A DNA stretch of 64,000 nucleotides from Bradyrhizobium sp. 1(2017) (GCF_011602485.2 NZ_CP050022.2:1054001-1118000), one strand, 5' to 3'. Counted from the stretch's first letter, positions 41,645 through 50,984 are shown. Made by a program: numbers and translations. The notes: generated from the sequence alone by a model not told the origin.

Positions 41645-43555
41645 ATGAAGGTCCAGGGCAAGAGTCTCTATCACGACGTCCATGCGCGCTCGCTGGCGGA
41701 TCCGCAAGGGTTCTGGGCCGAGGCGGCCAAGGAGATCGACTGGATCGAGCCGCCCAAGACCGTCTTCGATGCCACGCAAGGAACCTACGGCCGGTGGTTT
41801 GACGGCGGCGTGGTCAATACCTGCTACAACGCACTCGACCGCCATGTCGAACGCGGCCGCGGCGAGCAGGTCGCGCTGATCCATGATTCTCCGCTGACGA
41901 ACAGCGTCACCGAATTCACCTACGCCGAGCTCCTGAAGGAGGTGCAGGCGCTCGCCGCCATCATGCAGGATTTCGGCGTCGCCAAGGGCGAACGCGTCAT
42001 CCTCTATATGCCGATGGTGCCCGAGGCGGTGGTCGCGATGCTCGCCTGCGCGCGCATCGGCGCGGTGCATTCCGTGGTGTTCGGCGGCTTTGCCGCCAAG
42101 GAGCTCGCCACCCGCATCGACGACGCCCAGCCCAAGCTCATTCTCTCCGCCAGCTGCGGCATCGAGCCCGGCCGTATCGTGCAGTACAAGCCGCTGCTCG
42201 ACGAGGCCATCAGGCTCGCGAGCACGAAGCCGAAGGCCTGCATCGTGCTGCAACGTCCGCAGCACACCTGCGACCTGACCCCGGGGCGCGACTACGATTG
42301 GGCGAGCCTGCGCCGCAAGGCGCTGAATGACGGCAAGGTGGCGCCTTGCGTGCCTGTCGCCGCCACCGATCCGCTCTACATCCTCTACACGTCGGGCACC
42401 ACGGGCATTCCCAAGGGCGTGGTGCGCGACAATGGCGGGCACCTCGTCGCGGTGAAATGGTCGATGTTCAACCTCTATGGCGTCAAGCCGGGTGAGGTCT
42501 GGTGGTGCGGCTCCGACATCGGCTGGGTGGTCGGCCACAGCTACATCGTCTACGGCCCGCTGCTGCACGGCGCGACCTCGATCATGTATGAGGGCAAGCC
42601 GGTCGGCACGCCCGATGCCGGTGCGTTCTGGCGCGTGATCTCGGAGCACAAGGCAGTTGCCTTCTTCACCGCGCCGACCGCGTTCCGCGCGATCCGGAAA
42701 GAGGATCCGGAAGGAAAGTTCATCCGGCAATACGACCTCTCCACATTCCGCACGCTGTTCCTCGCCGGCGAGCGTGCCGATCCGCCGACCGTGGAATGGG
42801 CGGAGCAGCAGCTGAAGGTGCCGGTGATCGATCATTGGTGGCAGACCGAGACCGGCTGGTGCATCGCCGGCAATCCGGTCGGTCTCGGCATGCTGCCGGT
42901 GAAGCACGGCTCGCCGACGGTGCCGATGCCGGGCTATCAGGTCGACGTGGTCGACGAGGCGGCAAAGCCGGTCGGCCCCAACACGATGGGCTCGATCGTC
43001 ATCAAGCTGCCGATGCCGCCGGGCTGCCTGCCGACGCTGTGGAATCAGGACGCGCGCTTCAGGGAAGCGTATTTGAGCGAATTCCCCGGCTATTACAAAA
43101 CCTCCGACGCCGGCTACAAGGACGAGGACGGCTATGTCTTCGTCATGGGCCGCACCGACGACATCATCAACGTCGCCGGCCATCGTCTCTCCACCGGCGG
43201 CATGGAGGAGATTTTGGCCTCGCATCCGGACGTGGCCGAATGCGCCGTGCTCGGTGTCAAGGACGCGATCAAGGGCGAGGTGCCCTGCGGCTTCCTGGTG
43301 CTGAAGGCGGGCGTGACGCGTGCGCCTGCCGAGATCGAGAAGGAGATCGTCGCGCTGGTGCGCGACAGGCTCGGCCCGGTCGCCGCCTTCAAGCTGGCGA
43401 TCACCGTCGGCCGCCTGCCCAAGACACGCTCCGGAAAGATCCTGCGCGGCACCATCAAGAAGATCGCCGACGGCGAGGCCTGGACCATGCCGGCGACGAT
43501 CGAGGATCCCAAGGTGCTGGACGAGATCGGCGATGCGCTGAAGGGGCGGGTGTGA
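41645..43555 (+). CDS. prpE: Propionyl-CoA synthetase (propionate-CoA ligase)
   Basis: The 636-residue acetyl-CoA-synthetase-like ligase starts MKVQGKSLYHDVHARSLADP. Motifs are YTSGTTGIPKGVVRD (AMP-binding P-loop), the substrate pocket VWWCGSDIGWVVGHSYIVYG, DHWWQTETGW, and the C-terminal lysine in RSGKILRGTIKKIADG. It activates propionate, and likely acetate or other short acids, with ATP and CoA. Length and motifs fit PrpE rather than Acs. No prpB/C genes are adjacent. A 101-bp palindromic element follows. Confidence 0.92.
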   Translation: MKVQGKSLYHDVHARSLADPQGFWAEAAKEIDWIEPPKTVFDATQGTYGRWFDGGVVNTCYNALDRHVERGRGEQVALIHDSPLTNSVTEFTYAELLKEVQALAAIMQDFGVAKGERVILYMPMVPEAVVAMLACARIGAVHSVVFGGFAAKELATRIDDAQPKLILSASCGIEPGRIVQYKPLLDEAIRLASTKPKACIVLQRPQHTCDLTPGRDYDWASLRRKALNDGKVAPCVPVAATDPLYILYTSGTTGIPKGVVRDNGGHLVAVKWSMFNLYGVKPGEVWWCGSDIGWVVGHSYIVYGPLLHGATSIMYEGKPVGTPDAGAFWRVISEHKAVAFFTAPTAFRAIRKEDPEGKFIRQYDLSTFRTLFLAGERADPPTVEWAEQQLKVPVIDHWWQTETGWCIAGNPVGLGMLPVKHGSPTVPMPGYQVDVVDEAAKPVGPNTMGSIVIKLPMPPGCLPTLWNQDARFREAYLSEFPGYYKTSDAGYKDEDGYVFVMGRTDDIINVAGHRLSTGGMEEILASHPDVAECAVLGVKDAIKGEVPCGFLVLKAGVTRAPAEIEKEIVALVRDRLGPVAAFKLAITVGRLPKTRSGKILRGTIKKIADGEAWTMPATIEDPKVLDEIGDALKGRV

Positions 43556-43613
43556 GGTTTGGGCTTCGGTTGTCATGCCAATGAGGCGCGACACCGTTGC
43601 ACCAGCTTCCGCT

Positions 43614-43714
43614 GTCATCACCCGCGAAAGCTGGTGATCCAGTATTCCAGCGACGGCAATGCTAGAGCCGAGAGGCCGCGGCGAACTGGATTCCCCGCCT
43701 TCGCGGGGAATGAC
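43614..43714. repeat. 101-bp element (GTCATCACCCGCG ... CGGGGAATGAC)
   Basis: It begins GTCATCACCCGCGAAAGCTG, continues with AGAGCCGAGAGGCCGCGGCG in the middle and closes with CCGCCTTCGCGGGGAATGAC. Same class and near-identical length as 28117-28216, in the same orientation. Confidence 0.82.
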
Positions 43715-43791
43715 TGTGGGCGGGAACGGCGTCCAGCGACTTACATTCTCCGCATTCCGCGCTAAACAGGGTCGCCAACAGGGGACCTCAT

Positions 43792-44061
43792 ATGCCACTC
43801 GCCACCGCCTCGCGCCTGCTCACGGCGGTTCTGCTCGCCATCGCTCTCTCCGCCTGCTCCGCGCGCTATCAAACGCCGGTGGCGGTGGGCGGCGACGATG
43901 ACGACGCGGTCTGCCAGAGCCGGGGCTATGCGCAAGGTTCGCCGGAATACGTGGCCTGCCGCAAGGACCGCGACGTCCAGCGCAATGCGGCCGTCGCCCG
44001 CGCCGACCGCCGCCAGCGCGATCTCGGCGAATACATGCTGAACAATCCCGTGCGGCCGTGA
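43792..44061 (+). CDS. Small lipoprotein (89 aa)
   Basis: The signal sequence (RLLTAVLLAIALSACSARYQ) contains the lipobox LSAC, so the mature protein would be lipid-modified at that cysteine and kept in the envelope. The mature part has an acidic patch (GGDDDDAVCQSRG), two further cysteines (VCQSRG, VACRKD) and a basic end (ADRRQRDLGEYMLNN). Function unknown. Monocistronic. Confidence 0.82.
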   Translation: MPLATASRLLTAVLLAIALSACSARYQTPVAVGGDDDDAVCQSRGYAQGSPEYVACRKDRDVQRNAAVARADRRQRDLGEYMLNNPVRP

Positions 44062-44148
44062 TGCCGTTCGGCACGATCGTGCCGCAGCGCTCGCGTGCGG
44101 TCGCGTTTTCCGTCGCGACAAGAGATGGTTGAAGGAGAACGCAGACGG

Positions 44149-44334
44149 TTATCCCGCGTGCACCGTCCGCGGATGCCGCTCATGCAACAGCTTCGCCAGC
44201 GCGTCCCGATCGCCGGGGCGGTCCTTGACGGCAAGCTCGAACAGAGTTTCCTGGATATCCCGGGGCATGTCGCCCCACGCTGCCAGGACGGCGCGTCCCA
44301 GCATCGGAGCAAAATGGTTCTCGTCGTCCCGCAT
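44149..44334 (-). CDS. Small protein of unknown function (61 aa)
   Basis: ATG 44334 has GGAGG upstream. The product begins MRDDENHFAPMLGRAVLAAW and contains PRDIQETLFELAVKDRPGDR and LAKLLHERHPRTV. No signal peptide or membrane span; predicted helical. The frame extends to 44376 without a ribosome site. I recall short proteins of this type in Bradyrhizobium, with no known function. Confidence 0.7.
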   Translation of the reverse strand: MRDDENHFAPMLGRAVLAAWGDMPRDIQETLFELAVKDRPGDRDALAKLLHERHPRTVHAG

Positions 44335-44387
44335 GGCTGATCCTCCGCGCTGGAAACAATGCAAGGTCAACCGCATCGTTCCCGGCG

Positions 44388-44435
44388 GAGCATGATCCGG
44401 AGCAGTGTGCAGCGGTTTTGGCGAGGATCACGCTC
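44388..44435. repeat. GAGCAYGATC-type palindromic element
   Basis: GAGCATGATCCGGAGCAGTG at 44388 pairs with GCGAGGATCACGCTC ending at 44435; outer arms are imperfect. The interior GTGTGCAGCGGTTTT is typical of the family. Confidence 0.7.
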
Positions 44436-44436
44436 A

Positions 44437-44473
44437 AACAAAAACGAAAGCGCGATGACCTCGTCGCGCTTTC
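44437..44473 (-). terminator. Rho-independent terminator of trcR
   Basis: On the minus strand GAAAGCGCGA and TCGCGCTTTC form a perfect ten-base stem (44446-44473), followed by GTTTTTGTTT at 44445-44436. It lies about 90 bases after the trcR stop. Confidence 0.8.
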
Positions 44474-44560
44474 CTCCCACCGCGGAAGTTCCGCTCCCAA
44501 ACGAAAACGCGACGGATCGCTCCGCCGCGTTCGAACCGGATACGGGACAGGGAAGGAAGA

Positions 44561-45256
44561 CTACTCCTCCTCTTCCTCCTGCTTCTTGCCGCCGAGCGTC
44601 TTCAGCTTGGCGAACACGGCGTCGACATTGAGGTCGTCGCTGGATTTCTCCGCCGGCTCGTACTCGTCCTTGCGGGTGGTCTCGGAGGCCGGCAGCAGGG
44701 TGGCGCCACCATAGGCCGCGTCGATCGGCTTTTCCTTGGCGGCGCGCTGCACCTCGAAATCGAGCTCGATCTGCGAGCAGAGACCGAGGGTGACAGGGTC
44801 GATCGGGGTCAGGGACGATGTGTTCCAGTGGGTGCGGTCGCGCACGCTCGCGATCGTGCTCTTGGTGGTGCCGACCAGGCGCATGATCTGGGCGTCCTTC
44901 AGCTCCGCATGGTTGCGCAGCAGCCAGAGGATGGCGCTCGGACGCTCATGGCGGCGCGAGACCGGGGTGTAGCGCGGGCCCTTGCGCTTGGGCTGCGGCG
45001 GCAGCACCACCTTGCTCTCCTGGAGGCGGAGCCGGTAGTCCGGGTTGTTTTCGCCCTTTTCGATCTCTTCGCGGGTCAGCTGGCCGTTGGAGAGGGGATC
45101 CATGCCCTTGATGCCCTGGGCAGCGTCGCCGTCGGCAATCGCACGCACCTCGAGGGGATGCATCTTGGTGAAATCGGCGACCTGGTCGAAGGTCAGCGCT
45201 GTGTTGTCGAGCAGCCAGACGGCGGTCGCCTTGGGCATCAGAGGTGCGTTGCTCAT
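44561..45256 (-). CDS. trcR: Cell-cycle transcriptional regulator TrcR (DUF1013)
   Basis: ATG 45256 with AAGGAG upstream starts MSNAPLMPKATAVWLLDNTA (231 aa). Blocks such as LTFDQVADFTKMHPLEVRAI, DPLSNGQLTREEIEKGE and RPSAILWLLRNHAELKDAQI, with a helix-turn-helix-like VGTTKSTIASVRDRTHWN, identify the alphaproteobacterial DUF1013/TrcR family. It ends in a poly-Glu tail. It likely binds DNA and regulates cell-cycle genes. Divergent from ispH, with a possible promoter at 45335-45363. Confidence 0.92.
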   Translation of the reverse strand: MSNAPLMPKATAVWLLDNTALTFDQVADFTKMHPLEVRAIADGDAAQGIKGMDPLSNGQLTREEIEKGENNPDYRLRLQESKVVLPPQPKRKGPRYTPVSRRHERPSAILWLLRNHAELKDAQIMRLVGTTKSTIASVRDRTHWNTSSLTPIDPVTLGLCSQIELDFEVQRAAKEKPIDAAYGGATLLPASETTRKDEYEPAEKSSDDLNVDAVFAKLKTLGGKKQEEEEE

Positions 45257-45334
45257 GGCAAATCTCCTTTGTGCTTCGCCCACCCCTCTGGAGGCGAAAC
45301 CGGTGGTCATCAGCGATGACAGGGAATTCGCGCT

Positions 45335-45363
45335 ATATAAGCCCGGAGGGGGTGGACACGCAA
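45335..45363 (-). promoter_or_regulatory. Possible sigma-70-like promoter of trcR
   Basis: On the minus strand TTGCGT (45363-45358) and TTATAT (45340-45335) are separated by 17 bases, about 80 bases upstream of the trcR start. The -35 match is weak. Not tested. Confidence 0.35.
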
Positions 45364-45519
45364 TGGTTCTGCTATAGATAGTGCCTTGACAGCGCCCGAA
45401 AGGGGGCCCCAATTCCGTTGAACCGCCGTAAGGTTCAAGCCGACCCTTTTAAGCCTATTCCATCCATCGACCGCCCCCGCCAGAAGGCGAAACGGGTGAT
45501 TCGGTCCCGAGATCGCTCA

Positions 45520-46488
45520 ATGTCAGCCAAACCAGACCTCAAGATCGTGCTTTGTTCTCCCCGCGGCTTCTGTGCCGGCGTGGTCCGGGCGATCGACACC
45601 GTGGAACGGGCGCTCGATAAGTACGGCGCCCCCGTCTATGTTCGCCACGAGATTGTGCACAACAAATACGTCGTCGACGGGTTGAAGAAAAAGGGCGCCA
45701 TCTTCGTCGAAGAGTTGGCGGAAATCCCCGAGAACACGACCGCTCCGGTGGTGTTCTCGGCCCATGGCGTCCCGAAATCGGTTCCGGCCGATGCCCAGTC
45801 GCGCAATCTGTTCTCGCTGGATGCGACCTGCCCGCTGGTGACCAAGGTGCACCGCGAGGCCGCGATCCACTTCAAGCGGGGCCGCGAGATCTTCCTGATC
45901 GGCCATTCGCATCACCCCGAAGTGGTCGGCACTCTCGGCCAGCTTCCGGTCGGCGCCGTGACCTTGATCGAGACCGCCGAGGACGCCAAGACCATCACGC
46001 CGAAGAACCCTGACAATCTCGCCTTCGTGACCCAGACCACGCTGTCGATCGACGACACCGCGGAGATCGTGGCGCTGCTCAAGGAGCGCTTCCCGAACAT
46101 CAACGGCCCGCACAAGGAAGACATCTGCTACGCCACCACCAACCGCCAGCTCGCGGTGAAGAAGGTGGCGCCGGTGGTGGACGCCTTGATCGTGGTCGGC
46201 GCGCCGAACTCGTCGAACTCGCAGCGCCTGCGCGAGGTCGCCGAGCGCGAGGGCTGCAGGATCGCGGTGCTGGCGCAGCGCGCCACCGACATCGACTGGG
46301 ACAAGTTCGGCAACATCGCGAGCCTCGGCATCACCGCGGGCGCATCCGCGCCCGAAGTGATCGTCGAGGAGATCATGGACGCGTTCGCCGAGCGCTACAC
46401 GCTGCATGTGGAGACGGTCTCGGCTGCGGAAGAGAACGAGTTCTTCCCGCTGCCGCGTCAGGTGCGCCCCGAAGCCGCCGCCGAGTAA
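45520..46488 (+). CDS. ispH: 4-hydroxy-3-methylbut-2-enyl diphosphate reductase
   Basis: IspH (EC 1.17.7.4) makes IPP and DMAPP in the last MEP-pathway step using a [4Fe-4S] cluster. ATG 45520 starts [20 protein letters not shown] (322 aa). The extension to 45418 is not conserved in the family as I know it. The three cluster cysteines are in [21 protein letters not shown] and [20 protein letters not shown] and [11 protein letters not shown] carry substrate-binding His residues. First gene of an ispH-thrB-rnhA run with six-base and overlapping junctions. Confidence 0.97.
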   Translation: MSAKPDLKIVLCSPRGFCAGVVRAIDTVERALDKYGAPVYVRHEIVHNKYVVDGLKKKGAIFVEELAEIPENTTAPVVFSAHGVPKSVPADAQSRNLFSLDATCPLVTKVHREAAIHFKRGREIFLIGHSHHPEVVGTLGQLPVGAVTLIETAEDAKTITPKNPDNLAFVTQTTLSIDDTAEIVALLKERFPNINGPHKEDICYATTNRQLAVKKVAPVVDALIVVGAPNSSNSQRLREVAEREGCRIAVLAQRATDIDWDKFGNIASLGITAGASAPEVIVEEIMDAFAERYTLHVETVSAAEENEFFPLPRQVRPEAAAE

Positions 46489-46494
46489 ACCTTT

Positions 46495-47478
46495 ATGGCG
46501 GTCTACACCGACGTCGCCGCCGACGAGCTTGCGGATTTTCTGAAGCAATACCATCTCGGCGAATTGCTCTCCTACAAGGGCATCGCCGAGGGCGTCGAGA
46601 ATACCAACTTCCTGCTGCACACCAGCCAGGGGTCGTTCATCCTTACGCTCTATGAGAAGCGCGTGGCGAAGAACGATCTGCCGTTCTTCCTCGCGCTGAT
46701 GACGCATCTCGCCGAGCATGGCGTCACCTGCCCGTTGCCGGTGAAGGGAAGCGACGGTGAGGCGCTGCGCGAGCTGTCGGGCCGGCCGGCCGCGATCATC
46801 ACCTTTCTCGAAGGCGTCTGGCCGCGCAAGCCGAACGCAGCCCATTGCGCCGGCGTCGGCGAGGGGCTGGCGAGGATGCATCTGGCCGGCGCCAATTTCG
46901 CGGTTCGGCGCGCCAATGCGCTCTCGGTCTCCGGCTGGCGGCCGCTGTTCGATGCGGCTGCAAGCCGTGCCGACGAGGTGCAGCCGGGCCTGCGCGGTTT
47001 TCTTTCCGCCGAGCTCGATCATCTCTCGAGCGGGGTCTGGCCCACCGGTCTGCCCGAGGGCGTGATCCACGCCGACCTCTTCAACGACAACGTCTTCTTT
47101 CTCGGCGACCGGCTCTCGGGCATCATCGACTTCACCTTCGCCTGCAACGACATGCTGGCCTATGACGTCGCGATCTGCCTCAACGCCTGGTGCTTCGAGC
47201 CGGACCATTCCTTCAACGTCACCAAGGCGCGCGCCTTCCTCAATGCCTATGGCCGGGTGCGAAAGCTCACCATGGCGGAAGAGGCGGCGCTGCCGCTGCT
47301 CGCGCGCGGCGCGGCGATCCGTTTCCTGCTGACGCGGCTGGTCGACTGGCTCAACGTGCCGCCCGGCGCGCTGGTGAAGCCGAAGGATCCCTTGGAATAT
47401 GTCCGCAAGCTGCGCTTCCACCAGAGCGTGACGAGCGTGCGCGATTACGGGCTGATGCCGTCAGGACTGGTCGCGTGA
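46495..47478 (+). CDS. thrB: Homoserine kinase (ThrB, APH-fold type)
   Basis: The 327-residue product begins [20 protein letters not shown]. It has [15 protein letters not shown], the catalytic [19 protein letters not shown], and [20 protein letters not shown]. It belongs to the aminoglycoside-phosphotransferase-like homoserine kinases found in alphaproteobacteria, not the GHMP type, and phosphorylates homoserine for threonine synthesis. It begins six bases after ispH. Its TGA overlaps the GTG start of rnhA, the usual ispH-thrB-rnhA order. Confidence 0.95.
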   Translation: MAVYTDVAADELADFLKQYHLGELLSYKGIAEGVENTNFLLHTSQGSFILTLYEKRVAKNDLPFFLALMTHLAEHGVTCPLPVKGSDGEALRELSGRPAAIITFLEGVWPRKPNAAHCAGVGEGLARMHLAGANFAVRRANALSVSGWRPLFDAAASRADEVQPGLRGFLSAELDHLSSGVWPTGLPEGVIHADLFNDNVFFLGDRLSGIIDFTFACNDMLAYDVAICLNAWCFEPDHSFNVTKARAFLNAYGRVRKLTMAEEAALPLLARGAAIRFLLTRLVDWLNVPPGALVKPKDPLEYVRKLRFHQSVTSVRDYGLMPSGLVA

Positions 47479-47939
47479 GCGAGCTTCCCAAGGTCACGAT
47501 CTATACCGATGGCGCCTGCTCGGGAAATCCCGGGCCCGGCGGCTGGGGTGCGATCCTGAAGTTCGGCGACAAGGAGAAGGAGCTGAACGGCGGCGAGCGC
47601 CACACCACCAACAACCAGATGGAATTGATGGCGGCGATCTCCGCGCTCGAAGCGCTGAAGAAGCCGTGCACCGTCGACCTCTACACCGACAGCCAATATG
47701 TCCGTCAGGGCATCACGGGGTGGATCCACGGCTGGAAGCGTAACGGCTGGCGCACCGCCGATAAGAAGCCGGTGAAGAATGTCGAGCTGTGGCAGCGCCT
47801 GGATGCCGCGCTGAAGCAGCACGAGGTCCGCTGGCACTGGGTCAAGGGCCACGCCGGGCACCCCGAGAACGAGCGCGCCGATCAGCTGGCGCGGGACGGG
47901 ATCGTGAAGGCAAGGACGCAGCAGAGGGTGGGCGAGTAA
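47475..47939 (+). CDS. rnhA: Ribonuclease HI
   Basis: GTG 47475 overlaps the thrB stop by four bases (154 aa). Catalytic acidic residues are visible in [17 protein letters not shown] (Asp), [10 protein letters not shown] (Glu), [12 protein letters not shown] (Asp) and NERADQLAR (Asp), with [13 protein letters not shown] carrying the conserved His. It degrades the RNA strand of RNA-DNA hybrids. The longer frame upstream runs inside thrB and is not part of the gene. Confidence 0.97.
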   Translation: MSELPKVTIYTDGACSGNPGPGGWGAILKFGDKEKELNGGERHTTNNQMELMAAISALEALKKPCTVDLYTDSQYVRQGITGWIHGWKRNGWRTADKKPVKNVELWQRLDAALKQHEVRWHWVKGHAGHPENERADQLARDGIVKARTQQRVGE

Positions 47940-47986
47940 GGCGCCGCATTTCGCTTGTGCCGTCGTCTCGCGCCCCAATCCCCGCC

Positions 47987-48107
47987 GTCATCCCGGCGAA
48001 GGCCGGGTTCCATAACCACAGGATCAAGTTTGGCGAATACTCGTGGTTGCCAGCTCGCGCCGCAACTCTACCCTGGGAGTATGGGTCCCGGCCTTCGCCG
48101 GGACGAC
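47987..48107. repeat. 121-bp element with inverted termini (GTCATCCCGGCG type)
   Basis: GTCATCCCGGCGAAGGCCGG at 47987 is mirrored by CCGGCCTTCGCCGGGACGAC ending at 48107, with one or two mismatches. The middle includes CCATAACCACAGGATCAAG. Same length as the element at 7021. It sits between convergent rnhA and the peroxiredoxin gene. Confidence 0.85.
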
Positions 48108-48135
48108 ACCGAGAATGTGGCTAAGAGCGGGCCGC

Positions 48136-48621
48136 CTACAGCTGCCCGAGCAGCGTATCGCCGCCGGAAACCTCGACCTTGCCGGGCATCGCCTCGAGGT
48201 TCAGCTTCTTGACCACGCCGTCCTCGACCAGCATCGAGTAGCGCTTGGAGCGGATGCCGAGGCCGTTGGCGGAGGCGTCCAGCTCCATGCCGATCGCCTT
48301 GGCGAACTCGGCGTTGCCGTCGGCGAGGAAGATGGCCTCGTCGCGCTGGTCGGTATCGCGCTTCCAGGCGTTCATGACGAAGGCGTCGTTGACCGAGACG
48401 ATGGCGATGGTCTCGACGCCCTTGTCCTTCATGGCGTAGGCGTTGAGGAAGATGCTCGGCAGATGCATCTTGTGGCAGGTGCCGGTATAGGCGCCGGGCA
48501 CCGCGAACAGCGCCACCTTCTTGCCCTTGAAGATATCGTCGGTGGTCTTCACCTGCGGGCCTTCCGCCGTCATCACGCGGAATTTCGCCTCGGGCAGCTT
48601 GTCGCCAGTCTGGATCGCCAT
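48136..48621 (-). CDS. Peroxiredoxin (Prx5 type)
   Basis: ATG 48621 starts MAIQTGDKLPEAKFRVMTAE (161 aa). The peroxidatic cysteine lies in FAVPGAYTGTCHKMHLPSI, and VNDAFVMNAWKRD and RSKRYSMLVEDG are the other Prx5/AhpE-like blocks. It reduces hydroperoxides, likely with a glutaredoxin or thioredoxin partner. No second conserved Cys near the C terminus is seen, so a 1-Cys mechanism is plausible. Cytosolic. Confidence 0.94.
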   Translation of the reverse strand: MAIQTGDKLPEAKFRVMTAEGPQVKTTDDIFKGKKVALFAVPGAYTGTCHKMHLPSIFLNAYAMKDKGVETIAIVSVNDAFVMNAWKRDTDQRDEAIFLADGNAEFAKAIGMELDASANGLGIRSKRYSMLVEDGVVKKLNLEAMPGKVEVSGGDTLLGQL

Positions 48622-48728
48622 CGTCAGTCTCCCTGAATTTCGGTCCCGCTTTTTAGACCGTGGCGCGGGCCTGCACAATATTGCCGGTGGCGGAAGCGGC
48701 GGGGCTGCCGCCGTTCACTGCGATGTCA

Positions 48729-49283
48729 TCAGCCGGCAAAACCGCCGCCGTCGAGGAAGGCCTGCTCCTCTTCGGTGGTGTCGCGGCCGAGCAGACGGTT
48801 GCGGTGGGGAAAGCGGCCGAACCGCTCGATGATGTCGGCGTGCTCGCGCGCATATTTCAGGTTCTCGGCATTGTCGGTGCTCTCAAACAGCGCGACGCAA
48901 TGCAGCTGGTCGGCCAGGTGCTCGGAATGCATGAAAGGCAGATAGAGGAATTCGAGCAGGACAGGATCGACCCTGCGGTCGACGGCCTTCGCGATGGCGC
49001 GGCGGGCGACGTCGCGGGCTCGCGCGTCGCTGGCAAAGGCCTGCGGCGTGCCGCGAAACATGTTGCGGGGAAATTGGTCGAGCACGATGACGAGCGCGAG
49101 CGCGCCGTCGTCGCTGGCCTCCCATGACGTGAGCTCGCCACCCGCCGCCTTCTGCCACAAAGCGAGAAAGCGGCGCCTGATCTCTGCATCGAAGGCGTCG
49201 TCGTGCTCGTACCAATGCTCGCGACCGGCCTTTCGCCAGAAGGCGAGAATGCCTGACGGCGTGATGTCGTCGGCCTCCAGCAT
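48729..49283 (-). CDS. DUF924 family protein (184 aa)
   Basis: The product includes ILAFWRKAGREHWYEHDDAF, ALVIVLDQFPRNMFRGTPQA and YLPFMHSEHLADQ, the conserved DUF924 blocks; the family is helical and TPR-like. GRFPHRNRLLGR and the ending EEEQAFLDGGGFAG are also typical. Function unknown. It begins 15 bases after the acyl-CoA ligase gene stop on the same strand, so it is probably in its operon. Confidence 0.92.
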   Translation of the reverse strand: MLEADDITPSGILAFWRKAGREHWYEHDDAFDAEIRRRFLALWQKAAGGELTSWEASDDGALALVIVLDQFPRNMFRGTPQAFASDARARDVARRAIAKAVDRRVDPVLLEFLYLPFMHSEHLADQLHCVALFESTDNAENLKYAREHADIIERFGRFPHRNRLLGRDTTEEEQAFLDGGGFAG

Positions 49284-49298
49284 GAATGCAAGGCGGCC

Positions 49299-50984
49299 TT
49301 ACGCCGCCTCCGCCTTCTTCTCGTCGCGCAGCTGCCGGCGCAGGATCTTGCCGACATTGGTCTTCGGCAGGTCGTTGCGGAATTCGATGTGCTTGGGCAC
49401 CTTGTAGCCGGTGAGCTGCTCCTGGCAGAACTTGATCACGCTTTCCGCCGTCAGGTTCGGGTCTTTCTTGACGATGAAGGCCTTCACCGCCTCGCCCGAT
49501 TTGGAATCGGGGATGCCGATCACGGCGCATTCGAGCACGCCCGGATGGCTCGCGATCACTTCCTCGATCTCGTTGGGGTAGACGTTGAAGCCGGAGACCA
49601 GGATCATGTCCTTCTTGCGGTCCACGATCTTGGTGTAGCCCTTCTCGTCCATGATGCCGATGTCGCCGGTGCGAAAATAACCGTCCGCGGTCATCACCTT
49701 CGCGGTTTCTTCCGGCCTGTTCCAGTAACCCGACATCACCTGCGGGCCCTTGGCGCAGATCTCGCCGGCCTGGCCGAGCGGCAGCTCGTTGCCGTCGTCG
49801 TCGCGGATCGAGATCCAGGTCGAGGGCACGGGAATGCCGATCGACCCCGAGAACTCGGTCGTGGTCGCGGGATTGCAGGTCAGCGTCGGCGAGGTCTCCG
49901 ACAGGCCGTAGCCTTCGGCGATGAAGCAGCCGGTCACCGCCTTCCACTGCTCGGCCACCGGGCGCTGCACCGCCATGCCGCCGCCGTTGGAGATCTTCAG
50001 CTTGGAGAAATCGAGCTTCTTGAAATCAGGATGATGCATCAGCCCGTTGTAGAGCGTGTTCACGGCCGGGAAGCTGTTGACCTGGTATTTCGCCAGCTCC
50101 TTGACGAAGCCTGCGATGTCGCGCGGATTGGGGATCAAGAGATTGCAACCGCCGGCGCGCACCGCCAGCAGGTAGCAGGCCGTCAGCGCGAAGATGTGAT
50201 AGAGCGGCAGCGCACAGACGATCATGAGCTGATCGACATGCGGCGGCGCGGCGAGCGCCGGCTGGAGCCAGGCGTCGTTCTGCAGGACGTTGGCGACGAT
50301 GTTGCGGTGGAGCAGGGTGGCGCCCTTGGAGACGCCGGTGGTGCCGCCGGTATATTGCAGGAAGGCGACGTCGCCGGGCGACAGCTTCGGCTTGTTGAAG
50401 GTCATGCCGCGGCCGGCCGAGAGCGCGTCGTTGAAGGACACCGCGCCCGGCAGCGACCAGGCCGGAACCATCTTCTTGACGCGGCGGACGACGAGATTGA
50501 CGATCACGCCCTTGAAGCCGAGCAGGTCGCCCATGCTGGCGACGATGACGTGCTTGACCTGAGTCCTGGCGATCACCTGCTCGACGGTGTGCGCGAAGTT
50601 CTCCAGCACGATGATGGCCTCGGCGCCGGAATCCTTGAGCTGATGCTCGAGCTCGCGCGGGGTATAGAGCGGATTGACGTTGACCACCGCGAAACCGGCG
50701 CGCAGCACGGCGGCCGTCGCGACCGGATATTGCAGCACGTTCGGCATCATGATGGCGACGCGCGCGCCGCGCTGCAGTCCGCGGCCCTGCAAATAGGCAG
50801 CGAGCGCAACCGACATCTGGTCGAGGTCGCGATAGCTGATCGACTTGTCCATGCAAATGAACGCCTTGCGGTCGGCGAACTTGGTGAAGCTCTCCTCCAG
50901 CAGGTCGACCAGCGATGCGTATTGCGTCGGCTCGATATCGGCGGGCACGCCGGGCGGATATTGCTTGAGCCAGATGCGCTCCAT
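49299..50984 (-). CDS. fadD: Long-chain fatty-acid-CoA ligase
   Basis: ATG 50984 with GGGGAG upstream starts MERIWLKQYPPGVPADIEPT (561 aa, usual for FadD). It has the AMP-binding motif LQYTGGTTGVSKGATL, EGYGLSETSPTLTCNP and GYFRTGDIGIMDEKGYTKIV, and ends with the KTNVGKILRRQLRDEKK catalytic lysine region. It activates long-chain fatty acids for beta-oxidation or lipid remodelling. It precedes DUF924. Substrate range is inferred from the family. Confidence 0.92.
   Translation of the reverse strand: MERIWLKQYPPGVPADIEPTQYASLVDLLEESFTKFADRKAFICMDKSISYRDLDQMSVALAAYLQGRGLQRGARVAIMMPNVLQYPVATAAVLRAGFAVVNVNPLYTPRELEHQLKDSGAEAIIVLENFAHTVEQVIARTQVKHVIVASMGDLLGFKGVIVNLVVRRVKKMVPAWSLPGAVSFNDALSAGRGMTFNKPKLSPGDVAFLQYTGGTTGVSKGATLLHRNIVANVLQNDAWLQPALAAPPHVDQLMIVCALPLYHIFALTACYLLAVRAGGCNLLIPNPRDIAGFVKELAKYQVNSFPAVNTLYNGLMHHPDFKKLDFSKLKISNGGGMAVQRPVAEQWKAVTGCFIAEGYGLSETSPTLTCNPATTTEFSGSIGIPVPSTWISIRDDDGNELPLGQAGEICAKGPQVMSGYWNRPEETAKVMTADGYFRTGDIGIMDEKGYTKIVDRKKDMILVSGFNVYPNEIEEVIASHPGVLECAVIGIPDSKSGEAVKAFIVKKDPNLTAESVIKFCQEQLTGYKVPKHIEFRNDLPKTNVGKILRRQLRDEKKAEAA

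Noticed and set aside
41603..43798. 731-codon open frame on the minus strand
   Set aside because: It lies wholly opposite prpE; its translation is Arg/His/Asp-rich without domains, the usual shadow of GC-rich third positions.
45386..45414. TTGACA upstream of ispH as a promoter
   Set aside because: The hexamer at 17 bases (CCAATT) does not resemble a -10 box.
45523..47421. 632-codon open frame on the minus strand
   Set aside because: Antisense to ispH and thrB, both unambiguous; low-complexity composition and no ribosome site.
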